Origin: Stomoxys calcitrans
Taxonomy: Eukaryota > Arthropoda > Insecta > Diptera > Muscidae
Assembly: GCF_963082655.1 (NCBI RefSeq)
Contig: NC_081553.1
Coordinates: 213,285,910 to 213,349,909, forward strand
Length of the DNA stretch: 64,000 bases
Reading direction: 5' to 3'
Position numbers and translations under genes: made by a program. Below are positions 12,540 to 23,600 of this stretch, piece after piece; position 1 is the first letter of the stretch; every line of letters begins with the position of its first letter. Under the pieces are notes generated by a model. It worked only from the letters and a program-made list of their open reading frames with translations. It had not been told where the DNA came from and made no database searches.

Positions 12540-13170
12540 ACAGCCATCCCATTCTAAGTCGATTTAGCTAGTCTAACTAACTTATGACCGAGTAAATCTA
12601 ACTGCACAAGCACCGAGTTTTTCAATAAGAGCGCCACCATAGAATGAGGGTATACTAATCTAGCCATTCCGTTTGTAACACCTGGAAATATTAATCTACG
12701 ACCCCATAAAGTATATATATTCTGGATCGTCTCGACATCTTGAGTTGATCTGGTCATGTCTGTCCATCCGTCCGTTTGACGAAATAGCGGTCGAACACTT
12801 AAAGCTAGCCGCTTGAAATTTTGCACAGATACTACGTAGGTCGTTGGGAATTGCAAATGAGCCATATCGGTTGACTCCTTGAACCCTTAGAAGACTCAAT
12901 TTTTATCCAATTTGGCTGCAATTTGCCAAGTATGATCGAATCGGTCTATAAACAGATATAGCCCTCACATAAACTGATCCCCGGATCTAACTTCTTGAGC
13001 CCTTAGAAGCCCCAATTTTCATCCGACTTGGCCGAAATTTGAAACAAGGACCTGAGTTACGACTTTCAACATACACGCCAAGTATGATTCGAATCGGTCT
13101 AAAAAAAGATATAGCCTCCATATAAATCGATCCCCGGATTTGACTTCCTCAGCCCTTAGAGGCCTCAGAT
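12540..13170 (+). mobile_element. DINE-1-like element, 5'-truncated
   Basis: Shows the ordered modules ACCCCATAAAGTATATATATTCTGG, GTCTGTCCATCCGTCCGTTTG, GCTAGCCGCTTGAAATTTTGC and GTAGGTCGTTGGGAATTGCAAATG. Two diverged core units follow (CCAAGTATGATTCGAATCGG and GATCCCCGGAT...GACTTC). It is older and more diverged than the copy at 20206. Confidence 0.8.
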
Positions 13171-13267
13171 TGGGTTTGTATTTGGATTGTTCTGTATTAG
13201 GTTGTCTTCAGGCGGTGGGCTTAGAGTTGGCTTATGTACCCACCGTGGATATCAGCGCTACCTTGGT

Positions 13268-14210
13268 TAGAGTCTGAAAAGATACGGATATGAACGAGTC
13301 GCTTTAGGGTTAGAGAATCAGCGTTAAGATGCGAAATAGTTGCCCAGTCGCGTTAAAATGCGAACGAATCAGCGTTGGGATGCGAACTAGTTTCCAAGTC
13401 CAGTTAGAATGCAAACGAATCAGCGTTGGGTTGGAACTAGTTCCTAGTCGCGTTAGGATCCGAACTTGTTTCCTAAACGCGATAGGATGTGAACTAGTTG
13501 CCTAGTCGCGATCGGATGAGAACCAGTCGCCCAGTCGTGTTAGAATTCGAACTAGTTTCCTGGTCGCGTTATTTATGGTACCAACGGATCCATCAGTTAA
13601 GATGCGAACGAAACGCGTTAATCGGTGATGAAATCCTTAGGGCTTATAGGCTTTCTGACTGCGAACCATGCCACTCATGACCATACCTAGAAAACGTGAC
13701 ATTAAGTAGCAGGTGCTACATCAACCAAGTGAGAATTGGCGTTAGGAAGCGAACCAGTTGCCCAGTAGCGTTGGGATGCGAATAAGTTGCCAAGTCGCGT
13801 TACGATGCGAACTAGTTGCCCAGTCGCGTTAGGATGCCAACTAGTAGCCCAATCGCGTTAGGATGCGAACGAATCAGCGTTACGATGTGAATTAGTCGCC
13901 CAGTCGCATTAGGATGCAAACTAGTTTCCTAGTCGCATCAGGATGCGTACTAGTTGCCCAGTCGCGTTAGGATGCGATCCAGTTGCCCAGGATGAGAACT
14001 AGATTCCTAATCGCGATATTTATGGTACCAACGGATCCGTCAGTTCGGATGCGAACGAATCGCGTTAATCGTCGACAAAATTCTTAGGGCTTCTAGGTTT
14101 TCTGAATGCGCTCCATGCCACACGTCTTACTATGCTGTTTCCTCAACGACTCATGACCAGCCCTATAAAACGTGACATTAAGTAGCAGGTGCTACATCAA
14201 CCAAGTAAGA
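13268..14210 (+). repeat. 29-bp GC-rich minisatellite in a duplicated ~450-bp block
   Basis: Imperfect 29-bp units built on TTGCCCAGTCGCGTTAGGATG followed by CGAACTAG. The period is visible at 13822 and 13851. Two runs (about 13268-13567 and 13737-14007) are each followed by the same spacer, which starts ATTTATGGTACCAACGGATCC and ends near AACGTGACATTAAGTAGCAGG. A minisatellite-plus-spacer block has therefore been duplicated. The CpG-rich composition contrasts with the AT-rich surroundings. Confidence 0.85.
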
Positions 14211-14576
14211 ATTATATCCCACTGGTCTTGTTTAAATAGACGTCGAATAACGACAATCCATGTGAGCAGCTGTGCCAACAAGCAAAAGTGTCAATTTCCA
14301 TGTCCAACCGTATGTTCCTTACATTGATGGGTCTAAATGTTCATCACTTGTACTAAAACCGATATAAGTATGGATGGCTGTGAGGCCAGGCTATGCGTAT
14401 TTATGTAAATAAATGTGTCCTGCAAGCTGGCTGGTTGTGTGACTGGGCCATGCGTATCTATGTAGTAAAATGTGTTTAGCATGTCGGTTGATAACCTATA
14501 AGGCGATCGGAGGACCGTTGATAAACATTGCGGCCCGGGATGGACCGCGTGGTTGTGAGAAACACACATTCGAAAC
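14211..14576. other. Unassigned stretch with a short imperfect direct repeat
   Basis: Two related segments of about 65 bp (around 14370-14430 and 14432-14495) share CATGCGTAT...TATGTA and AAATGTGT blocks. No gene was recognised. Confidence 0.45.
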
Positions 14577-14760
14577 CCACAAACCTATCAAAACACAGTA
14601 CTAAAGGCCATCACAGGATGTCACCAAATAGCAAGCACCGACCACCTACACGAGGAGACAAAGATCCTTCGGGTTAAAGACCACTGTGAAGTTCTATCTA
14701 AACAGTTCCTCCTGGGCTGCCATCGAGATATCCACCTGACATTCCGACTTGCCAGTTTGG
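14577..14760 (+). pseudogene. Jockey-type LINE fragment (RT C-terminal region)
   Basis: Frame-consistent translation gives QNTVLKAITGCHQIASTDHL, HEETKILRVKDH and LSKQFLLGCHR. This is the characteristic post-RT segment of Jockey-clade ORF2 (ALRTATGC...HEETKILPVR...LSKQFLLGC). It is truncated at both ends. Confidence 0.75.
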
Positions 14761-14774
14761 CCATTGACTTTTTA

Positions 14775-15010
14775 AAGCGCCAATAACTCACCTTTTCACA
14801 TAGATCACCATAGACACTCAGTATTTAAGCTAGAGCTGGCGCCGTTTGACCTCTCACTGAGATGCTTCACTCAATAACATTGATAAACCTTAAATGCAGT
14901 TGCATTTACTACATATAATTACAGAGCATTCCACTATCCGCAGCCTGATGACGCACCCGGTAGCTCTCAGCTGATCTTCTCATAACAACAATGAACATCC
15001 CACAGATCGG
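14775..15010 (+). repeat. Unnamed interspersed repeat (family X), forward copy
   Basis: Contains GCGCCAATAACTCACC, CACTCAGTATTT, CCTCTCACTGAGATG, GAGCATTCCACTATCCGCAG, CCCGGTAGCTCTCAGCTGAT and CTTCTCATAACAACAATGAAC. The order matches the copy at 32600-32820. It directly follows the LINE 3' fragment, as several other copies lie beside LINE ends. Confidence 0.6.
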
Positions 15011-15282
15011 ATTTCAAAGTTCCCACTTGTATGGTTATCCCTCGACGGGTTTGGTCTGCTTGTCCTTACCTTCGGTTGGAGATTGGGTACATATAGGAAT
15101 ATTGAACATTTAACCTATAGCGCAATTTGTAGCTAGTCTCTCATCCATCATAGAATTACTACCACTACGACACATGTTTCACCCCAGCTTTAATAGGGAT
15201 TATACTGCTGATAATAGCGTTTCCACTGTCAAACAATGTCAATAAGCTGACTTTCTCTACTTTAGTAACGAATAAGTAACTG

Positions 15283-16230
15283 TAACACACATCTACCGAT
15301 TGATTTGTCGGTAATGTGTATTTTTATAATATTGAGCATTGAATTAAGTAGCAAAAATTTATTTGAATCAACTAATCGTTTGATTTGTCAACGGGGGCTG
15401 AGAAATTCGCATAAGGCAACGATTAGTTATTTAATTAGCTGTAATTGGATGTTTACCCACTGCGAAGAACGCCACTGCCGGCCAAATGTCGATAATATCG
15501 TACACCTGTTAATTCAGAAATGCTGACTACTTACAATAAATACATACATATATCATTTGTGTTAAGCCAGTGGTCACAATTATGGCACTACCTATTATAA
15601 GTCAGGTGTACTTATTTGGTAGATTTCCTGGTCAAAACTGAGCTGGTGGATGTCATAACCATTTCATAAAAACCAATAACCAAGTACACATTCATACTTT
15701 CCACTGTATAGTACAAAAAGTCCAAAGCACGGTAACACACATCTACCGACTGATTTGTCGGTAATGTGTATTTTTATAATATTGACGATTTCCTATTTAA
15801 CTTTACAAAAACTAATCCTTTGATTTGCCAACAGGGGCTGAGAAATCCACTTACAGCAATTTTATTAAACAATGAAAATTTTACACTAACGATGAGTTAT
15901 TTAATTAGCTGTAATTGGATGTTAACCTACTGCGAACAACGCCATTACCGACGAAATGTCGATAATATCGTACACCTGTACATTCAGCAATGTTGACTGC
16001 AGTAAATACATGCTTATATCATTTGTGTAAATCCAGTAGTCAAAATTATGGCACTTCTTATTATAACTCAGGGGTATTTACTTGGTAGATTTCCTGGCCA
16101 AAACTGTGCTGGTGGATGCCATAATCATTTCATAAAAACCAATAACCAAGTACACATTCATACTTTGCATTCTATAGTACTAATAGTCCAAAGTGCCGTA
16201 ATACACCTCTACCGACTTAAATGTCGATAG
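15283..16230 (+). repeat. Tandem duplication, ~450- and ~465-bp units, hairpin at each unit start
   Basis: Two units (15283-15732 and 15733-16197) and the start of a third are head to tail. Shared blocks include TTTGTCGGTAATGTGTATTTT, GCTGTAATTGGATGTT, ATGTCGATAATATCGTACACC and GGTAGATTTCCTGG. The second unit has a ~20-bp insertion near 15870. No coding capacity was seen and the family is not recognised. Confidence 0.85.
15737..15769. other. Perfect 13-bp hairpin with one bulged base
   Basis: ACACAT, a bulged C, TACCGAC, loop TGATTT, GTCGGTA, ATGTGT. Both arms pair completely apart from the bulge. The copy at 15287-15319 is the same except for one C-to-T change that leaves a G-T wobble. The structure starts each repeat unit. 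Confidence 0.8.
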
Positions 16231-16504
16231 TTGTTGTATAATATTATTTGAAAGACTATGTTGCCAACTAACTACCCAACCTTATCGACTGAAAAAGCCA
16301 ACACACAAAGAAGAATTTAAAGAAAACCGTTTTTCAATTTATAATCGATAATTAAGTTGTACTTTTGTCAATGAATTTTCTCAACAGTTTATTCCAATAA
16401 AATGTTCTGTCAAAATTTTTCCCTTTGGATAATTTCTACATAAATTTTACCAAAATAATAGTTAATGACCATACCAAAATAATAATTAATGACCATTGTT
16501 TACT

Positions 16505-16700
16505 GGAGATAGGCGGGAGGTAAGAGGCTAATGCTGATGAAAGCATTAGCCACGCTATAAACGTATCCGAAGGCGTGCTATCTGTGATCAACTCCATCTG
16601 TTGTCTGGGAATTTATTTTCCGTAATCAACTAAATCCTCGAATTGCTGATGATATTCATTCTCATGGATTCATTGACCAGACATGATAAGCAACCATAAT
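16505..16700 (+). repeat. Unnamed interspersed repeat (family Y), copy 1
   Basis: Shares with 19765-19945 the blocks GGCGG-AGGT, GCATTAG, CACGCTA, AACGTATC-GAAGG, CTCCATCTGTTGTCTGG, TTTCCGTAATCAA and GATATTCATTCTCATGG. A small hairpin AATGCT-GATGAA-AGCATT lies at its start (about 16529-16544). Function is unknown. Confidence 0.6.
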
Positions 16701-17220
16701 AAATAAATTCTTTTATAAAATTTTGTTTTTTTTTAACAATTTGACAAATGTATTTGTGTAGAAACAAAATCGTCGGTAGTAGGGTTTTCAAAGAGTTTAC
16801 AACATTGCCGACTGACTACCTTTACTAATGAACAAAATTTGACAACATGATTACATGAATGGTTGCAACAAAGTTGATAAAGTTCGCAGTTAATGGCTGG
16901 TTTACAACTTATGAATAATCGTTAAACACAAGAGGGGTTTGGGTCGTATACATGTAAATGCCCATATTCACAAAACGTAGGCTTAATTCTTTGCAAAAAT
17001 TTGACGCTGAATGTATACTTTTAGAAATATTTAGCCTATAGAGGGCTGAATTTTCATCCGATTAGACTAACATTTTCTCCAATAATTTCTCTCATGACTT
17101 TCAACTGACTTTATTTACCTTGGTTCTATTTGGTCTGTGCATTGATATTAATTCTATTCAAATCGATCTCCAGATTTCCACTTCTCATTTTCGTTTGAAA
17201 TAAAGGTGATGGGAAATGAA
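16701..17220. other. Upstream region of SF2, no exon recognised
   Basis: An AT-rich stretch with a weak DINE-core remnant near 17040-17170 (GGGCTGAATTTTCATCCGATTAG and CATGACTTTCAACTGAC). No gene is seen. Confidence 0.4.
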
Positions 17221-17240
17221 CGATAGTATCAATACTATCG
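17221..17240. promoter_or_regulatory. Palindrome upstream of SF2
   Basis: Two perfect 9-nt arms, CGATAGTAT and ATACTATCG, are separated by CA. It lies about 405 bp before the SF2 start codon and 34 bp before a DRE-like site. It contains CGATA motifs similar to the DRE core. A regulatory role is inferred only. Confidence 0.4.
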
Positions 17241-17273
17241 AAATTTATTATTAAAACTATCGAATGTTGCGAT

Positions 17274-17281
17274 TATCGATA
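17274..17281. promoter_or_regulatory. DRE-like site TATCGATA upstream of SF2
   Basis: An exact TATCGATA, the core of the DNA-replication-related element bound by DREF in flies and frequent in TATA-less housekeeping promoters. It lies 372 bp before the SF2 ATG, with other CGAT motifs around it. The transcription start itself cannot be read from the sequence. Confidence 0.5.
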
Positions 17282-17645
17282 GTTTACCTGCTCTACTTTC
17301 AAATGCAGTAAAATATTCACCAATTAGTTGTACTACTTATCATCGAAATTTGAACAATTATCACGTCATAATACCTACGATACGTTTGCAACTATTTAAA
17401 TTAACCTGTGCCGCGATTATTGGCGTTTCGCGCTAGGTTATCGGTACTGACAAATTTATACATACATACAGAACAAAAGAGATATATCGCACACACAAAG
17501 CAAAGGTAATTTGGCAAAAAGAAGGGCTATATACATCGATTGGCTTGCTATCCGTGATAAGAATAGGCAGAGAAGACGCAAAAGCGAAAAATTCCATTTA
17601 TTCCTTAAAATCTGTTAAATATTTTGTGTAAATAAGCATAAAATT

Positions 17646-20600
17646 ATGGCTTCACGTAATGAATCACGCATTTATGTTGGAAACTTGCCGCCAGATATTC
17701 GCACCAAAGATATACAAGATCTGTTTCACAAATTTGGCAAGGTTACGTTTGTCGATTTGAAGAACCGGCGTGGTCCGCCATTTGCATTCGTAGAATTTGA
17801 AGATGCTAGGTAAGTATGAGACTGAACTTCGCAAATGGGTGTTTTGTGGGCTTATGGTGATAAACTTTTCCCTGCTGACTTTTCTCCACAGAGATGCTGA
17901 TGACGCAGTTAAGGCTAGGGACGGTTATGACTACGATGGCTATAGACTACGCGTAGAATTTCCAAGAGGTGGTGGCCCCGGCAGTTATCGCGGTAACCGC
18001 AATGAAGGAGGTGGCGGAGGAGGACGTGGAGGAAGGGATGGGGGCGGCCGTGGTGGTCGTGGACCTCCAACTAAACGTTCTCAATACCGCGTTCAAGTTA
18101 CAGGATTGCCTTCATCGGGCTCTTGGCAGGATTTGAAAGATCACATGCGTGAGGCCGGAGATGTCTGCTTTGCCGATGCCTATAAAGATGGCACAGGTGT
18201 TGTTGAATTTTTGCGCTTGGAAGATATGAAATATGCCATAAAGAAATTGGACGATTCAAGATTTAGATCACATGAGGTAAGTGAATTAGTATACGAGTTA
18301 TAGAGATTAAAGATAATGTGGTATGCGGTTATCTCTTAAACAGATACAGAAACCTTTAGGCTGCTTTGAATGAATCATATTGGAATTGTAGTCTTATTAT
18401 ATAAATAATGCATTTGAAGCTATATACCCATGGTGCAGTGAGCCTAGGTTCGTTTTTCACAAAATGAGTGTCATTATATGTAGGGTATCCTACTACAAAG
18501 AAATTGCATTTAGCTTTCACCAAGGGGCGTTGTTTTTTAAACTATCCAATATTGGTATTACATATTATGGCTATTATTTCTGAGAGTGAAGAACAGTCAC
18601 TAAAGGACGATAAGCATTAGACAGAATTTAGTTCTGACTCTTGGCTGGGCCCACTATCGGGCGGGTTCAAACATATGCAATTTCCAACTGATTTCGATAT
18701 TATCCTGTATTTGGTTATAGACTTAATAAGTGAGAGTAAAGTTATCTGGAAATTAAAATTTACAAGGCGAACGACCCAATTGTTTAACAACTGTTATGCT
18801 ACAGTAAGCGGGTCCATATACCATATGCTTCTGGAAATCTTATTTTTCTAAACTAATAGCCACGAATTTGAAATTCACGACCTAGGACGTAATGACAACT
18901 AGTTTTTGTAGCCATATATGCATGTTGAGGTGGTGATTCTCGTCTAGCTTCTGTAGGATAGTAAACTTTTTACGGGCAAAAGCGCGATCGCAGCGGGAAC
19001 AAGTTGCAAAAGTAAAGTCCCCAGTTGGCATCGCTTTAACCGATTTGCGGCTTACCATTGAGCTTTTTCAGGATTTTAACTAAATAGACTTAAACAAAAG
19101 ACATTCAACCGCCTCCATGAATGGAATTTGCGACATTCCTTTCCTTTCTTGTTCACTCTTGGGTCTCATAGAATTTTAAAGTTTTTGTTTCGCATCTATT
19201 GACATTGTTGTGAGATTGCATTCAATCATTCAAAAGCGTTTCAAACGCTTCCCAGGGTAATTGATAATTTTTCGGTAATCAAATAAGTCCTTAAATTTCT
19301 GGTGATATTCATTCTCGTGATATTCATTCTCGTGATATTCATTCTCGTGATCATTAGCTTGTATAGGTTTGGTTGAAAAGAGGGTGCAGATGTTAATCTG
19401 CCCCATGCCACTATAGATATACACCTAAGCCAGTAGTCGGCTTGTTGTGCGCTCTAAAAACTAAAAAGTAACCTTGTCACTAACCTTAGTTGGTTCATGT
19501 CTGGTATATCTCAGCTAGCTCCCCTTTGGGAGAAAAACGTAAACATTATTCAATGACCAGCCATAATAGGCAACTATAATGAATAGAAAGTCTGCACAAG
19601 AGCCCAAAAATGTAGGAGCCACCAGAAAAAAGATAGATACAGAGATATTGATCCCACGGTTGCAGGAATTAACTTAAATGTGGTTACCAAACTTAAAATC
19701 CAAATAGCTAATTCTATTTGGATTTAAGTATGATGCTACAAATTATCAGGCTATGAACTATAGGGCCGACAGGCGGTAGGTTATAGAGCAACATTACGAT
19801 ACTGAAGATAGCATTAGACACGCTAGAAACGCATGTCGAAGGGGTGTTGTTTGTTATCAAATCCATCTGTTGTCTGGCAATTTCTTTTCAGGAATCAATA
19901 AAATCTTTCAATTTCTGGTGATAATTATTCTCATGGGCATAAGCTTTATTTATTTTATATTTGTAACTTTTATTTTATTTTTTTTATTTATATTATTTCT
20001 TTAATTTTTTATTTATATTATTTCTTTAATTTTTTATTTATATTATTTCTTTAATTTTTTATTTATATTATTTCTTTAATTTTTTATTTATATTATTTCT
20101 TTAATTTTTTATTTATATTATTTCTTTAATTTTTTATTTATATTATTTCTTTAATTTTTTATTTATATTATTTCTTTAATTTTTTATTTATATTATTTCT
20201 TTAATTATACCCTCCACCATAAGATGGGGGGTATACTAATTTCGTCATTCTGTTTGTAACTACTCGAAATATTCGTCTGAGACCCCATAAAGTATATATA
20301 TTCTTGATCGTCGTGAAATTTTATGTCGATCTAGCCATGTCCGTCCGTCTGTCCGTCCGTCCGTCCGTCCGTCTGTCTGTCGAAAGCACGCTAACTTCCG
20401 AAGGAGTAAAGCTAGCCGCTTGAAATTTTGCACAAATACTTCTTATTAGTGTAGGTCGGTTGGTATTGTAAATGGGCCATATCGGTCCATGTTTTGATAT
20501 AGCTGCCATATAAACCGATCTTGGGTCTTGACTTCTTGAGCCTCTAGAGTGCGCAATTCTTATCCGATTGGAATGAAATTTTGCACGTCGTGTTTTGTTA

Positions 20601-23600
20601 TTATATAAAACAACCGTGCCAAGTATGGTTCAAATCGGTCCATAACCTGATATAGCTGCCATATAAACCGATCTTGGGTCTTGACTTCTTGAGCCTCTAG
20701 AGTGCGCAATTCTTATCCGATTGGAATGAAATTTTGCACCACGTGTTTTGTCATGATATCCAACAACTGTGCTAACTATGGTTCAAATCGGTCCATAACC
20801 TGATATAGCTGCCATATAAACCGATCTTGGGTCTTGACTTCTTGAGCCTCTAGCGTGCACAATTCTTATCCGATCAGAATGAAATTGTGCACGACTTGTT
20901 TTGTTATGATATCCAACAACTGTGCCAAATATGGTTCAAATCGGTCCATAACCTGATATAGCTGCCATATAAACCGATCTTGGGTCTTGACTTCTTGAGC
21001 CTCTAGAGGGCGCAATTCTTATCCGAATGGAATGGAATTTCGCACGACGTGTTTTGTTATGATACCCAACAACTGTGCCAAGTATGGTTTAAATCGGTCC
21101 ATAACCTGATATAGCTGCCATATAAACCGATCTTGGGTCTTGACTTCTTGAGCCTCTAGAGGGCACAATTCTTATCCGATTTGAATGAATTTTTGCACGC
21201 AGTATTTCGTTATGATATCCAACAACTGTGCCAAGTATGGTTTAAATCGGTCGATAACCTGATATAGCTGTCATATAAACAGATCTGGGGATTTGACTTC
21301 TTGAGCTTTTAGAGGGCGCAATTCCTATCCGATTTGGCTGAAATTTTGCATGACGTATTTTATTTTTACTTTCAACAACTGTATCAAATAAGGCTCAAAT
21401 CGGTTCATAACCTGATATAGCTGCCATATAAACCGATCTGGGATCTTGACTTCTTGACCCCTAGAGGTCGCAATTATTATCCGATATGCCTGAAATTTTG
21501 TACGACGGATCCTCTCATGACCATCAACAAACGTGTTTATAATGGTCTGAATCGTTCTATAGCCCGATACAGATCCCATATAAATCGTTCTGTCTATTTT
21601 ACTTCGTGAGCCCCAATGGGCGCAATTCTTATACGAATTGGCTGAAATTTTACACAGGTCTCCAACCTATAATTTAATTGTGGTCCGAACCGGACCATAT
21701 CTTGATATCGTTTTAATAGCAGAGCAACTCTTTTCTTATATCCTTTTTTGCCTAAGAAGAGATGCCGGGAAAGAACTCGACAAATGCGATCCATGGTGGA
21801 GGGTATATAAGATTCGGCCCGGCCGAACTTAGCACGCTTTTACTTGTTTTTTATTTATATTATTTCTTTAATTTTTTATTTATATTATTTCTTTAATTTT
21901 TTATTTTAAATATTTTTTAATTTTAAATAATTTTTAATTTTAAATAATTTTTAATTTTAAATAATTTTTAATTTTAAATAATTTTTAATTTTAAATAATT
22001 TTTAATTTTAAATATTTTTTAATTTTTATTTATTTTTTTTTTATTTATTTTTTTTATTTTTTTTTATTTATTTTTTTTTTTATTTATTTTTTTTATTTAT
22101 TTATTTTTATTTATTTTTTTATTTATTTTCTTTATTTATTTTTTTTATTTGTTTTTTATTTATTTTTTTATTTATTTTTTAATTTTTTTTATTTATTTCT
22201 TTATTTTTATTTATTTCTTTATTTTTATTTTTTTTTTGTTTTTTTTTTTTTGTTTTTTTTTTGTTTTTTTTTTATTTATGTATTTTTATTTTTTTTGTTT
22301 TTTTTTATTTATGTATTTTTATTTTTTTTGTTTTTTTTTATTTATGTATTTTTTTATTTCTTTATTTTTTATTTATTTATTTTATTTCTTTAATTTTTTT
22401 ATTTTTAATTTATTTTTATTTTTTTATAATTCTAAATATTTTTTAATTAAAATTTTTTTTGTTTTATTTTTTTTTAATATTTAATTATTTTATTTCTTTA
22501 ATTTTTTATTTTTATTTATTTTATATCTTTAATTTTTTATTTTTATTTATTTTATTTCTTTAATTTTTTATTTTTATTTATTTTATTTCTTTAATTTTTT
22601 ATTTTTATATATTTTATTTCTTTAATTTTTTATTTTTATTTATTTTATTTCTTTAATTTTTTATTTTTATTTCTTTAATATTTTATTTTTTTTTATTTTA
22701 TTTCTTTAATTTTTTTTTTTTATTTCTTTAATATTTTATTTTTATTTATTTTATTTCTTTAATTTTTTATTTTTATTTATTTTATTTCTTTAATTTTTTA
22801 TTTTTATTTATTTTTATTTTTTTAATATTTTTTTTTATTTTTTTAATATTTTTTTTTATTTTTTTAATATTTTTTTTTTTTTTTAATATTTTTTTTTATT
22901 TTTATTTTTTTTATTTTTTTTTTATTTTTATTTTTTTAATTTTTTTTTTATTTTTATTTTTTTAATTTTTTTTTTTTATTTTTGTTTTCATTTTTGTTTT
23001 TATTATTTTTTTTAATTATTTTTTTCATTATTTCTTTTTATTATTTTTTTTTTTTATTATTTTTTTTTATTATTTTTTTATTATTTTTTTTATTTTTTTT
23101 ATTATTTTTTTATTTTTTTTATTATTTTTTTTATTTTTTTTATTATTTTTTTATTATTTTTATCTTTTTTATTTTTATCTTTTTTATTTTTTTTTTTATT
23201 TTTTATTCTTTTTTATTTTTTTTTTCTGTTATTTGTTTTATTTTTTTTTTAATTTTTTTTATTTTTTTTCATATCATTTATTTTTTTTTATTTTATACTT
23301 TTTACTTTTATTTTTTTTATATTATTTTTTAATACCCTCCACCATTGGATGGGGTATACTAATTTCGTCATTCCGATTGTAAAACCTCGAAATATGCATC
23401 TTAGTCCCCATAAAGTATATATATTCTTGATCGTTGATCTAGCCCGTCTGTCGGAAGCACGCTAACTTTCGAAATTTCTTATTAGTGTAGGTCAGATTGT
23501 AAATGGGCCATATCGGTCCGTATTTTGATATAGCTGCCATATAAACCGATGTTGGATCTTGACTTCTTGAGTCACTAGAGGGCGCAATTCTTATCCGATT

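Noticed and set aside
17797..17891. Start of the SF2 frame at an ATG at 17797
   Set aside because: This reads through intron 1. The conserved N-terminus begins at 17646, and GTAAGT and CAG splice sites join the frames exactly.
22149..23332. Long Phe/Ile/Tyr-rich open frames
   Set aside because: They arise from T/A-only DNA that lacks stop codons in some frames; no protein would be expected.
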